A stretch of DNA of 64,000 nucleotides from MWDV01 sp002070715 (GTDB lineage: Bacteria > Verrucomicrobiota > Verrucomicrobiia > Limisphaerales > MWDV01). The stretch is taken from contig DAONTI010000017.1 in the NCBI GenBank assembly GCA_035411585.1, positions 1 through 64,000 of the forward strand, in the 5' to 3' direction. A model generated the notes under the pieces. It was given only the letters and a program-made list of their open reading frames with translations. It made no database searches and was not told the origin of the DNA. How positions within the stretch are numbered: position 1 is the first letter of the stretch; every line of letters starts with the position of its first letter. Below are positions 9,140-17,497 of the stretch, in pieces. The translations under genes and the position numbers were made by a program.

Positions 9140-10081
9140 TCAGGCGGCGCCGAACCGTTTCAGAAAATCTTGGTACGCCAACTGGATGCCGGCATCCAGA
9201 TCCACCTGCGGCCGCCAACCCAAGGCAAACAACCGCGAACTGTCCATCCATTTGCGCGGCGTGCCGTCGGGCAACGACGGATCCCAGGCGATGTCCCCTG
9301 CGTAGCCTACCGCCTGCTTCACCCGTTCCGCCAGTTCCCGGATGGTCAGGTCGCTGCCGGACCCGATGTTGATGAATTGCTCGTCGCTGTAGTGTTCCAG
9401 CAGGAAGACACACGCGCGGGCCAGGTCATCCACATACAGAAATTCCCGCCGCGGATGGCCCGTGCCCCAACAGACCACCGGGGCGGTGCCGGCGACCTTG
9501 GCCTCGTGGAATTTGCGGATCAACGCCGGCAACACGTGCGAGGTGCGCAGGTCATAATTGTCGTTCGGCCCGTAGAGATTGGTGGGCATCACCGCGATGA
9601 AATCGCAGCCGTATTGGCGGCGGTACGCCTGGCACATTTTGATGCCGGCAATTTTGGCGAGGGCATACCACTGGTTCGTCGGTTCCAACGGACCGGTCAA
9701 TAGCGATTCCTCCCGCAACGGCTGGGGCGCGTGCTTGGGGTAGATGCAGGAACTGCCGAGGAACAGGAGCTTGCGCACCCCGGCGGTGTAGGCGCCGTGG
9801 ATCAAATGGTTTTGAATCTGGAGATTCTCGTAGAGAAACTGGGCGGGGAAGCTGTCGTTGGCCACAATGCCGCCCACCTTGGCCGCGGCCACCAGCACGT
9901 ATTCGGGTTTTTCTTCGGCGTAAAAGCGCCGCACGGCGGCGGCATCCAGCAAATCCAGTTCGTCAATCCCGCGTCCGATCAATCGGGAATAACCCTGCCG
10001 CTGAAGTTCGCGCCACAGGGCGCTGCCCACCATGCCCAGATGCCCCGCCACATAAATCCGCGCGTCGTGTGCCATCTTCAT
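9140..10081 (-). CDS. fcl: GDP-L-fucose synthase
   Basis: This enzyme epimerises and reduces the Gmd product to GDP-L-fucose with NADPH. The 313-residue protein has the Rossmann start RIYVAGHLGMVGSALWRELQ, the FLGSSCIYPKHAPQPLREE segment, the catalytic YALAKIAG (Y-x3-K) and the VMPTNLYGPNDNYD and GHPRREFLYVDDLA motifs, all typical of GDP-fucose synthases. The start is the ATG at 10081 (MKMAHD); a second ATG lies at 10075. Further upstream in-frame sequence is non-homologous and rejected. The gene faces gmd tail to tail, so the two are not one operon even though they act in sequence. Confidence 0.95.
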   Translation of the reverse strand: MKMAHDARIYVAGHLGMVGSALWRELQRQGYSRLIGRGIDELDLLDAAAVRRFYAEEKPEYVLVAAAKVGGIVANDSFPAQFLYENLQIQNHLIHGAYTAGVRKLLFLGSSCIYPKHAPQPLREESLLTGPLEPTNQWYALAKIAGIKMCQAYRRQYGCDFIAVMPTNLYGPNDNYDLRTSHVLPALIRKFHEAKVAGTAPVVCWGTGHPRREFLYVDDLARACVFLLEHYSDEQFINIGSGSDLTIRELAERVKQAVGYAGDIAWDPSLPDGTPRKWMDSSRLFALGWRPQVDLDAGIQLAYQDFLKRFGAA

Positions 10082-10455
10082 CGGCCCAGCATAAACCACC
10101 CGGGCGGTCACGCAAGCCCGCCGGCGGACGGGCCGGGGCGATCGGCTGGCTGTTTTCCCGCCGCCAAGTGTCTGGATTTCAGATACTGTCCATCCAGAAT
10201 TGAGGCACCGCCAGGGCGGCAAACTGGAAGAGACGTCATTCTGAGCAGGGTTTTAACGGTCCGAACGCGTTCCAAAAGCCAGACTACACATTTTTTCGCG
10301 GGGAAATGCCCGGAGAAAATAGTAGGCGGCAGAGTGGCATTGCGTGTGCTTTGACGGAAGGTGCGGTTGCAGCAGGCAATGAGTGAACTGGACCGTCGTC
10401 ATAAATAACCCGCCTGTTGCGCAGTTCACGCCGCGCGTAGAAAGGCTAGTACAGT
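10082..10455. other. Intergenic gap between fcl and the prepilin gene
   Basis: This 374-bp gap separates the divergent fcl and prepilin genes, so it should hold two promoters. The only site I can point to is a weak sigma-54-like candidate at 10335-10350, listed separately. No gene or repeat is seen. Confidence 0.5.
10335..10350 (+). promoter_or_regulatory. Possible sigma-54 (-24/-12) promoter of the prepilin gene
   Basis: The sequence tggcattgcgtgtgct has GG and GC separated by 10 bp, as in sigma-54 promoters (consensus TGGCAC-N5-TTGCA), but the -12 half is weak. It lies about 105 bp before the prepilin ATG. Pilin genes are often sigma-54 dependent in other bacteria. A chance match is quite possible. 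Confidence 0.2.
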
Positions 10456-10803
10456 ATGAAGATCAACACCTCCCGTCGCAGCGGCTTCACGCTCGTGGAA
10501 ATCATGATCGTGGTCGCCATCATCGGCCTCCTGGCCGCCATCGCCATCCCGAACTTCGTGAAGGCGCGCGAAACCTCCCGCAAGAATGCGTGCATCAACA
10601 ACCTGCGTCAGATTGACGGCGCCAAACAACAATGGGCGCTGGAAACCAAGGCGGCACCGACTGCCGTACCTGACGAAGACAATCTGTATGGGGCTGACGC
10701 CTACATCAAGGTTGAACCGAAGTGTCCGGCGGGAGGCACCTATGCGATTAACGCCCTTTCGAATGCCCCAACATGCACTATAGATGGCCACAAATTACCC
10801 TAA
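10456..10803 (+). CDS. Type IV pilin-like prepilin (GspG-type)
   Basis: A small, 115-residue prepilin. After a short basic leader (MKINTSRRSG) comes the type III signal peptide GFTLVEIMIVVAIIGLLAAI. The prepilin peptidase would cut after Gly10, leaving Phe1 and the conserved Glu5 on the mature pilin, whose N-terminal helix inserts in the inner membrane. The helix continues as PNFVKARETSRKNACINNLRQIDGAKQQWALE, the form common in verrucomicrobial and GspG-like pseudopilins. The remaining 60 residues form a short variable domain with two cysteines. It could be a pilin subunit or a type II secretion pseudopilin; no assembly genes are nearby. A strong terminator follows, implying a single-gene, probably abundant transcript. 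Confidence 0.9.
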   Translation: MKINTSRRSGFTLVEIMIVVAIIGLLAAIAIPNFVKARETSRKNACINNLRQIDGAKQQWALETKAAPTAVPDEDNLYGADAYIKVEPKCPAGGTYAINALSNAPTCTIDGHKLP

Positions 10804-10820
10804 TCTGAATTAAATTCCTT

Positions 10821-10854
10821 AAAGCCCGAGGGTTTTTGCCCTCGGGCTTTTTTG
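10821..10854 (+). terminator. Rho-independent terminator of the prepilin gene
   Basis: A perfect 12-bp stem, aaagcccgaggg / ccctcgggcttt, encloses a 6-nt loop and is followed by a run of T. It lies 18 bp after the prepilin stop codon. It is the clearest terminator in the window. Confidence 0.93.
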
Positions 10855-10932
10855 TTTCGTCCGCCGCACGGTTTCAGTGGGGCGGAGACTGTTTTTGCCG
10901 CCCAAACTTAACGCGGCTAAGCCGCAACCAAA

Positions 10933-10999
10933 GGAGCGCGGAATTTATTCCGCGTGTTTCAAGGTCAGCGGGCCCCTCGCGGAATAAATTCCGCGCTCC
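10933..10999. repeat. Perfect 22-bp inverted repeat between convergent genes
   Basis: The arm at 10933-10954 (ggagcgcggaatttattccg plus cg) is exactly complementary to 10978-10999, with a 23-bp spacer. Each arm is itself nearly palindromic (gcggaa-ttta-ttccgc). It lies between the prepilin terminator and the 3' end of proS and has no T-tract. It looks like a member of a dispersed repeat family rather than a simple terminator. Confidence 0.85.
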
Positions 11000-11150
11000 G
11001 GTAAAATCTTTGCAGAACGCGATGATGTTGGGAGATAGCACTGCAGAGTTCGCTCCGAAGGCGCTTGTCCGGTTTGTGAGGGAAACGGCGCCAATGCAAG
11101 GCAGGGAAACGCCGCTTTCCGATGGGCTTCACCTTGGAGGCGGGCGGAGC

Positions 11151-12872
11151 TTATTGTCCCCGCGTCAAGGCAATTACGCGCGCCGCCGCGTCCGCGATTT
11201 TCACCGATTGGATCGCGCCGCCGCGCGGTTTGATTTCCACTTCGCCCCGGGCCAGTGATTTTTCGCCGATGCTCACCCGGATTGGGAACCCCACGAGATC
11301 GGCGTCCTTGAACTTCACGCCGGGCCGTTCGTCGCGGTCGTCAAGGATGACTTCCACCCCGGCGGCGGTGAGCGCGGCGTAAAGCTGTTCGGCCAGTTGC
11401 ATGCCGGGATTTTCAGGCGCGACGTTCAACGGCGTGAGACAAACCGGATACGGCGCCACGCTCAACGGCCAGATAATGCCGTCCGCGTCGTGGCTTTGCT
11501 CGATGATGGCCTGCAGCGTGCGGGTCACGCCAATCCCGTAGCAACCCATGACCGCGGGGTGCCGCGCGCCGGCGGCGTCCAAGTAAACCGCGCCCAGGGC
11601 CTCGCTGTATTTGGTGCCGAGCTTGAAAACGTGGCCGACCTCGATGGCGCGGCGGATTTTGAGCGGTTGACCGCATTGGCGGCACGGTTCCCCCGCGTTC
11701 ACGGTGCGCAAATCCTTCCAATGCGTCACCGCGAGGTCGCGGTCCAGCGAAACATGACGTAGATGGAAGCCGTCCTCGTTGGCGCCGGTGGTCATGCCGT
11801 TCGCGCCGCGCAAGCGTTCATCCGCGTAAATCGGCAGGGTACGCGATTTCAAGGTCGCCGTCACGGCGCCGAGACTACCGGGATGCGCGCCCAGGGCGGC
11901 GAAGATTTCCTCCGGGGTGGCGGCGCGAAACACCGTGGTGCCCACAGCGGCGGCGAATTTAGTTTCGTTCAATTGATCGTCGCCGCGCACGAGGGCCAAG
12001 ACCGGTTGATCTTGGACGAGGTACACCAAGGTTTTGATCTGGCGGTTGGCGGGTACCCGGTAAGGGTCTTGGCTCAACGCCTCGATGGTGACGACCCCTG
12101 GGGTGGGGAATTTTTCCGGCAGCGGACCGGCTTCGCGCGCGGCGGTCGGCGGGAGGGCGCTGGTGGCTTTCTCCAGATTCGCCGCGTACCCACAGCCCTC
12201 GCAATACGCGACCTGGTCTTCGCCCGTTTCCGCCGGCACCATGAATTCATGCGAGAATTGGCCGCCGATGACGCCGGTATCAGCTTCCACCGGCAACGTC
12301 TTGAGCCCGCACCGCGCAAAGATGCGGGTGTAAGCGTCGTACATCTTCTGGTAGGCCACCTGCGCGGCTTCGTCGGTGGTATCGAAGCTGTAGGCGTCCT
12401 TCATGAGGAACTCGCGGGCGCGCATGAGGCCGAAACGCGGGCGGATTTCATCGCGGAATTTGACGCTGATCTGGTAGAAATTTTTGGGCAATTGCCGGTA
12501 GGAATTGATCTCAGCGGCGGCGGTCAGAGTGATGACCTCCTCGGCGGTGGGACTGAGAAACCACTCGCGCTGGGCGGAGTCCCGGACCTTGAACAACACG
12601 TCCTTCGCGGTCTCGGCGCGCCCGCTTTGCTCCCAAATCTCCCGGGGTTGCAGCGCGGGCATGAGCACCTCGACGGCGCCGGCGCGGTCCATTTCCTCGC
12701 GGACGATTTGCTCGACCTTGCGCAGAACGCGCAGGCCGAGCGGCAGGAAGGTGTACACGCCGCCCGCCAGTTTGCGGATCAGACCGGCGCGGAGCAGGAG
12801 TTTATGGGAAAGGATTTCCGCGTCCGCCGGGGCTTCGCGGAGAGTGGCAACCAGTGTTTGAGACCAACGCAT
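11151..12872 (-). CDS. proS: Prolyl-tRNA synthetase
   Basis: ProS charges tRNA-Pro. The 573-residue protein is the bacterial form. The class II catalytic core begins MRWSQTLVATLREAPADAEI and contains the motif 1 region TFLPLGLRVLRKVEQIVREE, motif 2 (FRDEIRPRFGLMRAREFLMKDAYSFD) and motif 3 (GCYGIGVTRTLQAIIEQ). An inserted YbaK-like editing domain lies at about residues 225-390, and the C-terminal anticodon-binding domain (GVEVILDDRDERPGVKFKDAD) ends the protein. The length matches the 570-residue bacterial family. The gene stands alone, converging with the prepilin gene. Confidence 0.96.
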   Translation of the reverse strand: MRWSQTLVATLREAPADAEILSHKLLLRAGLIRKLAGGVYTFLPLGLRVLRKVEQIVREEMDRAGAVEVLMPALQPREIWEQSGRAETAKDVLFKVRDSAQREWFLSPTAEEVITLTAAAEINSYRQLPKNFYQISVKFRDEIRPRFGLMRAREFLMKDAYSFDTTDEAAQVAYQKMYDAYTRIFARCGLKTLPVEADTGVIGGQFSHEFMVPAETGEDQVAYCEGCGYAANLEKATSALPPTAAREAGPLPEKFPTPGVVTIEALSQDPYRVPANRQIKTLVYLVQDQPVLALVRGDDQLNETKFAAAVGTTVFRAATPEEIFAALGAHPGSLGAVTATLKSRTLPIYADERLRGANGMTTGANEDGFHLRHVSLDRDLAVTHWKDLRTVNAGEPCRQCGQPLKIRRAIEVGHVFKLGTKYSEALGAVYLDAAGARHPAVMGCYGIGVTRTLQAIIEQSHDADGIIWPLSVAPYPVCLTPLNVAPENPGMQLAEQLYAALTAAGVEVILDDRDERPGVKFKDADLVGFPIRVSIGEKSLARGEVEIKPRGGAIQSVKIADAAARVIALTRGQ

Positions 12873-12994
12873 GTGAGAGGAGAAATTAGCGGGGAGAAGG
12901 GAGAGCCGTCAACTCCGCGCCGTTTTTCGTGAGGCGGCGCGTTCACCGGCTTCCGCGCACGGCTGTTCCAATGCCACTCCGCCCACCGCGTTCC

Positions 12995-13777
12995 TCACTT
13001 CACCGTGTTCACCAAAGGCGCGAGCCCTTGGATGCGCACTTCCAGCCGGTCGCCCGATTGGATCGGGCCGATGCCGCTGGGCGTGCCGGTGAGGATCACG
13101 TCGCCCGGGAGCAAGGTCAGGTTCATGGAGATGAAGCTGACGAGCTGGTAGCAGTTGAAGAGGAGCTGGCTCGTGTTGGAATTCTGGCGGAGCTGGCCGT
13201 TTTGGAAGAGCTGGATGCTGAGGTCGTGCGGGTTGAGCTTGGTTTCGATGTAAGGCCCCAGCGGGGTGAAGGTGTCGAACGACTTGCAGCGGCACCATTG
13301 GCCGTCCGAGGCTTGGATATTGCGGTCGCTGATGTCTTGCGCCGCCGTGTAGCCGAGGATGTAGCGCGCGGCGGCTTTGGTGGTGACGTTGCGGATGCGC
13401 CGGCCAATGACGATGGCCAGTTCCGCTTCGTAGTCGGTGCGATGCCGGGGGAACGGAATTTCAATCTTCCCGCCGTCGGGTAGTAATGAGGTGGTGGCTT
13501 TGATCCAAAACAACGGTTCCTTGGGCAGCGCCTTGCCGGTTTCGCGGGCGTGATCCGCGTAGTTCAGGCCGACCGCGATGATTTTGCTGGGGTTGATGGG
13601 CACCAACGTGCGCACGCCCTTGCCGGGCATCGGTTTTTTGTCGAACGACGGCGCGCCAAAAATATCGCCGCGCAGCCGGAACAACTCGCCGTCCACCACC
13701 TTCGCATGAAAAATTTCCGCGCCTTTCTGAAATCGGCCAATCGCTGCCATAGTGGGGTAATGCATAGCAAATTCCAT
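12995..13777 (-). CDS. Fumarylacetoacetate hydrolase (FAH) family protein
   Basis: A 260-residue cytoplasmic enzyme of the FAH superfamily, which cleaves or decarboxylates beta-diketo acids with a divalent metal. The core starts at KIIAVGLNYADHARETG and contains the metal-binding acidic residues in DYEAELAIVIGRR, TAAQDISDRNIQ and the C-terminal GDVILTGTPSGIGP motif. The exact substrate cannot be told: members include 2-hydroxyhepta-2,4-diene-1,7-dioate isomerases, acylpyruvases and oxaloacetate decarboxylases. ATG codons at 13777, 13765 and 13750 are all in frame; the third (MAAIGRFQ) gives the most family-like start. No partner catabolic genes are adjacent. Confidence 0.88.
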   Translation of the reverse strand: MEFAMHYPTMAAIGRFQKGAEIFHAKVVDGELFRLRGDIFGAPSFDKKPMPGKGVRTLVPINPSKIIAVGLNYADHARETGKALPKEPLFWIKATTSLLPDGGKIEIPFPRHRTDYEAELAIVIGRRIRNVTTKAAARYILGYTAAQDISDRNIQASDGQWCRCKSFDTFTPLGPYIETKLNPHDLSIQLFQNGQLRQNSNTSQLLFNCYQLVSFISMNLTLLPGDVILTGTPSGIGPIQSGDRLEVRIQGLAPLVNTVK

Positions 13778-14047
13778 CGTCCGGTCGCAAGCCGAAACTC
13801 GGCAGTGCTGAGGTAAACACGGCGTAAATCCAGTTTTCGGATGTGGAATAAAACGGTTTCGGCAGCGTCGCGCAAAGCAGGCTGAACCAATTCCTGACGG
13901 TCACTCCTGTTCTCTGGAGACGATCGTGAAAAGGAATCTTAACCCGATCCAAACTTTCGTTCCGAAAAATGCCGGCGGAATCCAAAAACCGGAGGCCCGG
14001 TATTTTTTCCTGACAAAGCGCCGGAGAGAACGCTACGCTGCGGGGGA

Positions 14048-14824
14048 ATGAGCAGACCGCCGTTAATTTTGGTGGCCCCCCATATCGAGGCGCAGGGTGC
14101 GGATTCCCGGGATTTATCGTTGCAGGTTTCCCTGAATTATCAGCGCGCCTTGCTGGCTGCGGGCGGGTTGCCCCTGGTCATGCCGGTGACCACCACGCGC
14201 CGTCTGATTGCCGAATGTGTGCGGCTGGCGGATGGCGTGTTGTTGACCGGCGGACAGGATGTGAATCCGCGCCTGGCCTCACCGGGGGCGTCGGCCCGGT
14301 TGCGGGCCACGGCCAAAGTGACGCCGGATGGCGGGCGGCGCGACCTGCGTGAAATCCTCGTGGTGGACGAAGCGTTTCGGCAGCGCAAACCGTTGCTGGC
14401 CATCTGTCGGGGGCAGCAATTGTTGAATGTGGCGTTGGGTGGAACGTTGGTGCCGGACATCCTTTCCCTGCATCCCAAGGCCCTGAACCATCAGCGCCAG
14501 GATTTGAAGCGGGAAATCGTGCATGAAGTGCGATTGACAGCGGGGTCGTTGCTGGCCAGTATAATTGGCAAACGAAACCTGGGTGTCAACAGCACGCATC
14601 ATCAAGCGGTGGAGCGCGTGGCCGGCCCTCTGAAAGTTGTGGCGCGCAGTCCGGACGGCGTGATCGAGGGGCTGGAATTGCGGGCGGATGCCCGCCGGGC
14701 GCTGCCTTTTTTGCTGGCGGTGCAGTTCCACCCGGAACGGCTGGTGGATCGGTATCCGGAACACCGGGCGATTTTTGAGGCTTTTGTGCGGGCCTGCGCC
14801 GCAAACAACGGCATTAATCTATGA
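14048..14824 (+). CDS. Gamma-glutamyl-GABA hydrolase-like peptidase C26
   Basis: A 258-residue class I glutamine-amidotransferase-like hydrolase (MEROPS C26, PuuD-like). The LADGVLLTGGQDVNPRL segment precedes the nucleophile Cys near residue 120 in AICRGQQLLNVALGG. The THHQAV stretch and the His/Glu pair in VQFHPE (near residue 227) complete the triad. PuuD hydrolyses gamma-glutamyl-GABA in putrescine breakdown; other members cleave other gamma-glutamyl amides. No other puu genes adjoin, so the substrate is open. Its TGA overlaps an ATG that opens a 7-codon reading frame leading into the downstream response regulator, suggesting coupled translation. Confidence 0.88.
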   Translation: MSRPPLILVAPHIEAQGADSRDLSLQVSLNYQRALLAAGGLPLVMPVTTTRRLIAECVRLADGVLLTGGQDVNPRLASPGASARLRATAKVTPDGGRRDLREILVVDEAFRQRKPLLAICRGQQLLNVALGGTLVPDILSLHPKALNHQRQDLKREIVHEVRLTAGSLLASIIGKRNLGVNSTHHQAVERVAGPLKVVARSPDGVIEGLELRADARRALPFLLAVQFHPERLVDRYPEHRAIFEAFVRACAANNGINL

Positions 14825-14846
14825 AGCCAGAGATTAATCTATGAAG
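14813..14846 (+). repeat. 14-bp tandem repeat forming a 7-codon linker ORF
   Basis: The sequence attaatctatgaag occurs at 14813 and again at 14833, a 20-bp period. The first copy places an ATG at 14821 over the TGA of the C26 gene. That ATG opens MKPEINL, whose TGA (14842-14844) overlaps the ATG of the response regulator at 14841. This gives two ATGA junctions in a row. Confidence 0.8.
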
Positions 14847-16208
14847 GCGAAAATCCTCTTGGTGGACGACGACCCCGATTTGCGGGAGCTTTGGGGGCAA
14901 ATCCTCACCCAGAACGGCTGTACGGTCAGCTTCGCGGATTGCGGCGACGCGGCGCGCGACGCCTTGGGACGGGAACAACCCGACCTCGTGTTGCTGGATT
15001 ACAAACTGCCGGAAAAGCCGGACACCCCTCCGGAGAAGATCGGCCTTACCTTGCTCCCCCAGTTCCGGCGGGAATGGCCGGAAACCGAAGTCATCATGCT
15101 GAGCGCCCACGGCTCGACCGAAATCGCGGTCGAGGCCGGACGACTGGGGGCGTATAATTTCATCAGCAAACCGTTTGAGTCGGAAAAACTCATCGCCGAC
15201 ATCAAATGCGCGTTGGAGCATCGGGAGCAGCGCCACGAAAACCGCGCGCTGCGGCTGGCCTTGGAAACCTTCAGCGGCGTCAATTCGCCGGTGTTCAAGA
15301 GCGCCGCCATGCAGGAAGTGGTGCGCACGGTGGAACGCCTCGCGCCGACGGACGTGGCCATTTTGGTCACCGGGGAGAGCGGCACCGGCAAAGAGGTGAT
15401 CGCCGATCTGATTCACAGTTTGAGCGCGCGCAACAAAAGCAAGATCATCAAGGTCAACTGCGCGGCGCTGCCCCGGGAACTCATCGAGAGCGAGTTGTTT
15501 GGCTCGGTGAAAGGCGCATTTACCGGGGCACATGCCGACCGCGAGGGGCTCTTCCGCGCGGCGGAGGGGGGCACGCTCTTTTTGGATGAGATTTCCGAGA
15601 TGCCGGTGGATACCCAAAGCAAACTGTTGCGGGTGCTGCAGGATCAGGAGGTGCGGCCCGTGGGCGGCAAAGCCAGCTACAAAACCAACTGCCGCATTCT
15701 CACGGCCACCAACCGGCGGCCGGAGGAGGCCATCAAAGACGGCAAACTGCGGGAGGATTTGTATTACCGCATCAGCGCCATTTCGGTGCATCTGCCGCCG
15801 TTGCGCGAGCGGCGCGACGACATTTTGCCGCTGGCCAACGCCTTTTTGAAACGCTTCAGCGCGCAGGCCGACCGGCGGATTTCCAGCTTTTCCGCCGCTG
15901 CGGCGGATCGGCTGATCGCCTTCGACTGGCCGGGGAACGTGCGCCAGCTTCAGAACGAAGTGCAACGCGCCGTGTTGTTGAGCGAAGGTCCGCAAGTGGA
16001 GGCCAGCGATCTTTCCATCAGCCGGCTCACCGCGGGAGGCGGCGAGAATTCCGATACCAACTTCACGTTGCTGGAAGGCGTGGAACGCAACGCCATCGCC
16101 CAGATGCTCCGGGAAACCGGGGGCAACAAGCTGGAAGCGGCCAAACGCCTCGGGATCGGCCGCCAGACGCTCTACAACAAGATCAAGGCCTACGGCATCG
16201 AAGTATAA
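14841..16208 (+). CDS. Sigma-54-dependent response regulator (NtrC family)
   Basis: A 455-residue transcription activator. Residues 1-120 are a receiver domain with acidic pocket VDDDPD and phosphoacceptor Asp53 in VLLDYKLP. There is a short insertion (EKPDTPPEKIG) just after this Asp where most receivers have only a few residues. The AAA+ domain follows, with Walker A GESGTGKE, the sigma-54 contact loop GAFTGA intact, and Walker B GGTLFLDEIS. A Fis-type helix-turn-helix closes the protein (NKLEAAKRLGIGRQTLYNKI). It should activate RpoN promoters when phosphorylated. No histidine kinase gene is nearby, so the regulator is an orphan here. It is coupled to the upstream C26 gene by overlapping starts and stops. 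Confidence 0.95.
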   Translation: MKAKILLVDDDPDLRELWGQILTQNGCTVSFADCGDAARDALGREQPDLVLLDYKLPEKPDTPPEKIGLTLLPQFRREWPETEVIMLSAHGSTEIAVEAGRLGAYNFISKPFESEKLIADIKCALEHREQRHENRALRLALETFSGVNSPVFKSAAMQEVVRTVERLAPTDVAILVTGESGTGKEVIADLIHSLSARNKSKIIKVNCAALPRELIESELFGSVKGAFTGAHADREGLFRAAEGGTLFLDEISEMPVDTQSKLLRVLQDQEVRPVGGKASYKTNCRILTATNRRPEEAIKDGKLREDLYYRISAISVHLPPLRERRDDILPLANAFLKRFSAQADRRISSFSAAAADRLIAFDWPGNVRQLQNEVQRAVLLSEGPQVEASDLSISRLTAGGGENSDTNFTLLEGVERNAIAQMLRETGGNKLEAAKRLGIGRQTLYNKIKAYGIEV

Positions 16209-16298
16209 CCGGCGATTGAAAAGTCTCTTGTGCGCCGCCGATCGGAGAGGGCGGTTTGAGGATTGGCCCGCGTGGAGGGACTGATTTATTTTGCCGCC

Positions 16299-17216
16299 AT
16301 GACATTGCGACCTTGGATTCGGGTGGTACTGCGGAGCCTCGCCGGTTTGTTGTTGGTGCTGGCGCTCGGCGCTGGCGGTGTTTGGTGGTATTTCCATCCC
16401 TCTTACGAGCGGACCAATGGCATTGTCTATGGGCACCGCGGCGATCAAGAACTGGCGCTGGATGTGTTGCGTCCCGCGCGCGCCAACGGCCGGGGGGTGC
16501 TGGTGCTGGTGAGCGGGGGGTGGAAATCGAAGAGCCCGGGTTCATTTGGCGCCGGGTTGACCGCCCCGTTTTTGCGCCGGGGTTACACCGTCTTTCCCGT
16601 TTATCACGTGTCGCAACCGCAGGCGACGGTGATGGAGATTATCGAGGATATGCATCGCGCGGTGCGGTTCGTGCGATATCACGCCGCCGAATACGGGGTG
16701 GACCCGGAACATCTCGGCGTCACCGGCGGCAGCGCGGGCGGGCATTTGAGTCTGATGCTGGCCACGCGCGGTGGACCGGGACCGGCGGAGGCGGCGGATC
16801 CGGTGGACCGCGCCAGCAGCGCGGTGCAGGCGGTGGCCATTTTCTTTCCCGTCACCGACCTGTTGAACTTGGGGAGTTCCCGGGAAAACCTGGGCGACGG
16901 CGGTCCACCCAAGAGTTTTCGGCGCGCGTTTGGTCCGCAGTCCACCAACCTCGAAGTGTGGCGGGTGATCGGGCGCGAATCTTCCCCGATTTATTTTGTC
17001 ACGAGCAATCTGCCGCCGGTATTGATCCATCACGGAGACGCCGACACGTTGACGCCGTTGGAACAGTCCGAATGGTTTGCCGCCAAAGCCGCCGAAGTTG
17101 GTCGGCCCGTGAAGTTGGTTGTCCATCACAAAGGCCAACACGGGTGGTTCAGCATGGTGCTCGATCTGCGCCAGTTTGTGCGTTGGTTTGACCAGCATTT
17201 ACGCGATGCGGGTTAG
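16299..17216 (+). CDS. Membrane-anchored alpha/beta hydrolase (esterase)
   Basis: A 305-residue alpha/beta-hydrolase-fold protein. Residues 1-35 carry basic residues and one hydrophobic segment (SLAGLLLVLALGAGGVWWYF), a signal anchor or signal peptide placing the enzyme outside the cytoplasm. The catalytic domain has the nucleophile elbow GGSAGGH, the acid region in HHGDADTLTPLEQS and the His in HHKGQHGWF, as in the BD-FAE/acetyl-xylan-esterase group. It probably hydrolyses an ester; the substrate is unknown. I start at the ATG at 16299; an in-frame TTG at 16263 would add 12 residues. It follows the response regulator by 90 bp and may or may not share its transcript. Confidence 0.82.
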   Translation: MTLRPWIRVVLRSLAGLLLVLALGAGGVWWYFHPSYERTNGIVYGHRGDQELALDVLRPARANGRGVLVLVSGGWKSKSPGSFGAGLTAPFLRRGYTVFPVYHVSQPQATVMEIIEDMHRAVRFVRYHAAEYGVDPEHLGVTGGSAGGHLSLMLATRGGPGPAEAADPVDRASSAVQAVAIFFPVTDLLNLGSSRENLGDGGPPKSFRRAFGPQSTNLEVWRVIGRESSPIYFVTSNLPPVLIHHGDADTLTPLEQSEWFAAKAAEVGRPVKLVVHHKGQHGWFSMVLDLRQFVRWFDQHLRDAG

Positions 17217-17497
17217 TCGTAACCCGTTGCCGGTGGAAAACCAGTTTCCCCTTGCGCATCCGACTTGCTGCTTTTGCCTGGCGTTACGCATCGCCGATTG
17301 GCAACAGCCGGACTTTCCTTCCCAATGGCTTTTCCGAAGGGCGAGGTGCGAGGGAAAAGATACGGCGGCGTCGGAGTCATCATCGCCGATGGTCGCCACT
17401 GGTTTCCACTAAAAGATTTCTCCAAGGAAAGACAAACTTGCCTTGAGCGGCGGCTTCAGCGGAGGATGTTCGCGCAATGGAATCGCCGGGCAACGCC

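Noticed and set aside
14048..14824. C26 hydrolase as the missing glutaminase of the stand-alone GMP synthase
   Set aside because: Its motifs fit the gamma-glutamyl hydrolase branch rather than GuaA glutaminase, and it is coupled to a different gene.
14814..16448. Minus-strand frame of 544 codons
   Set aside because: Antisense to the sigma-54 response regulator, whose motifs are all intact.
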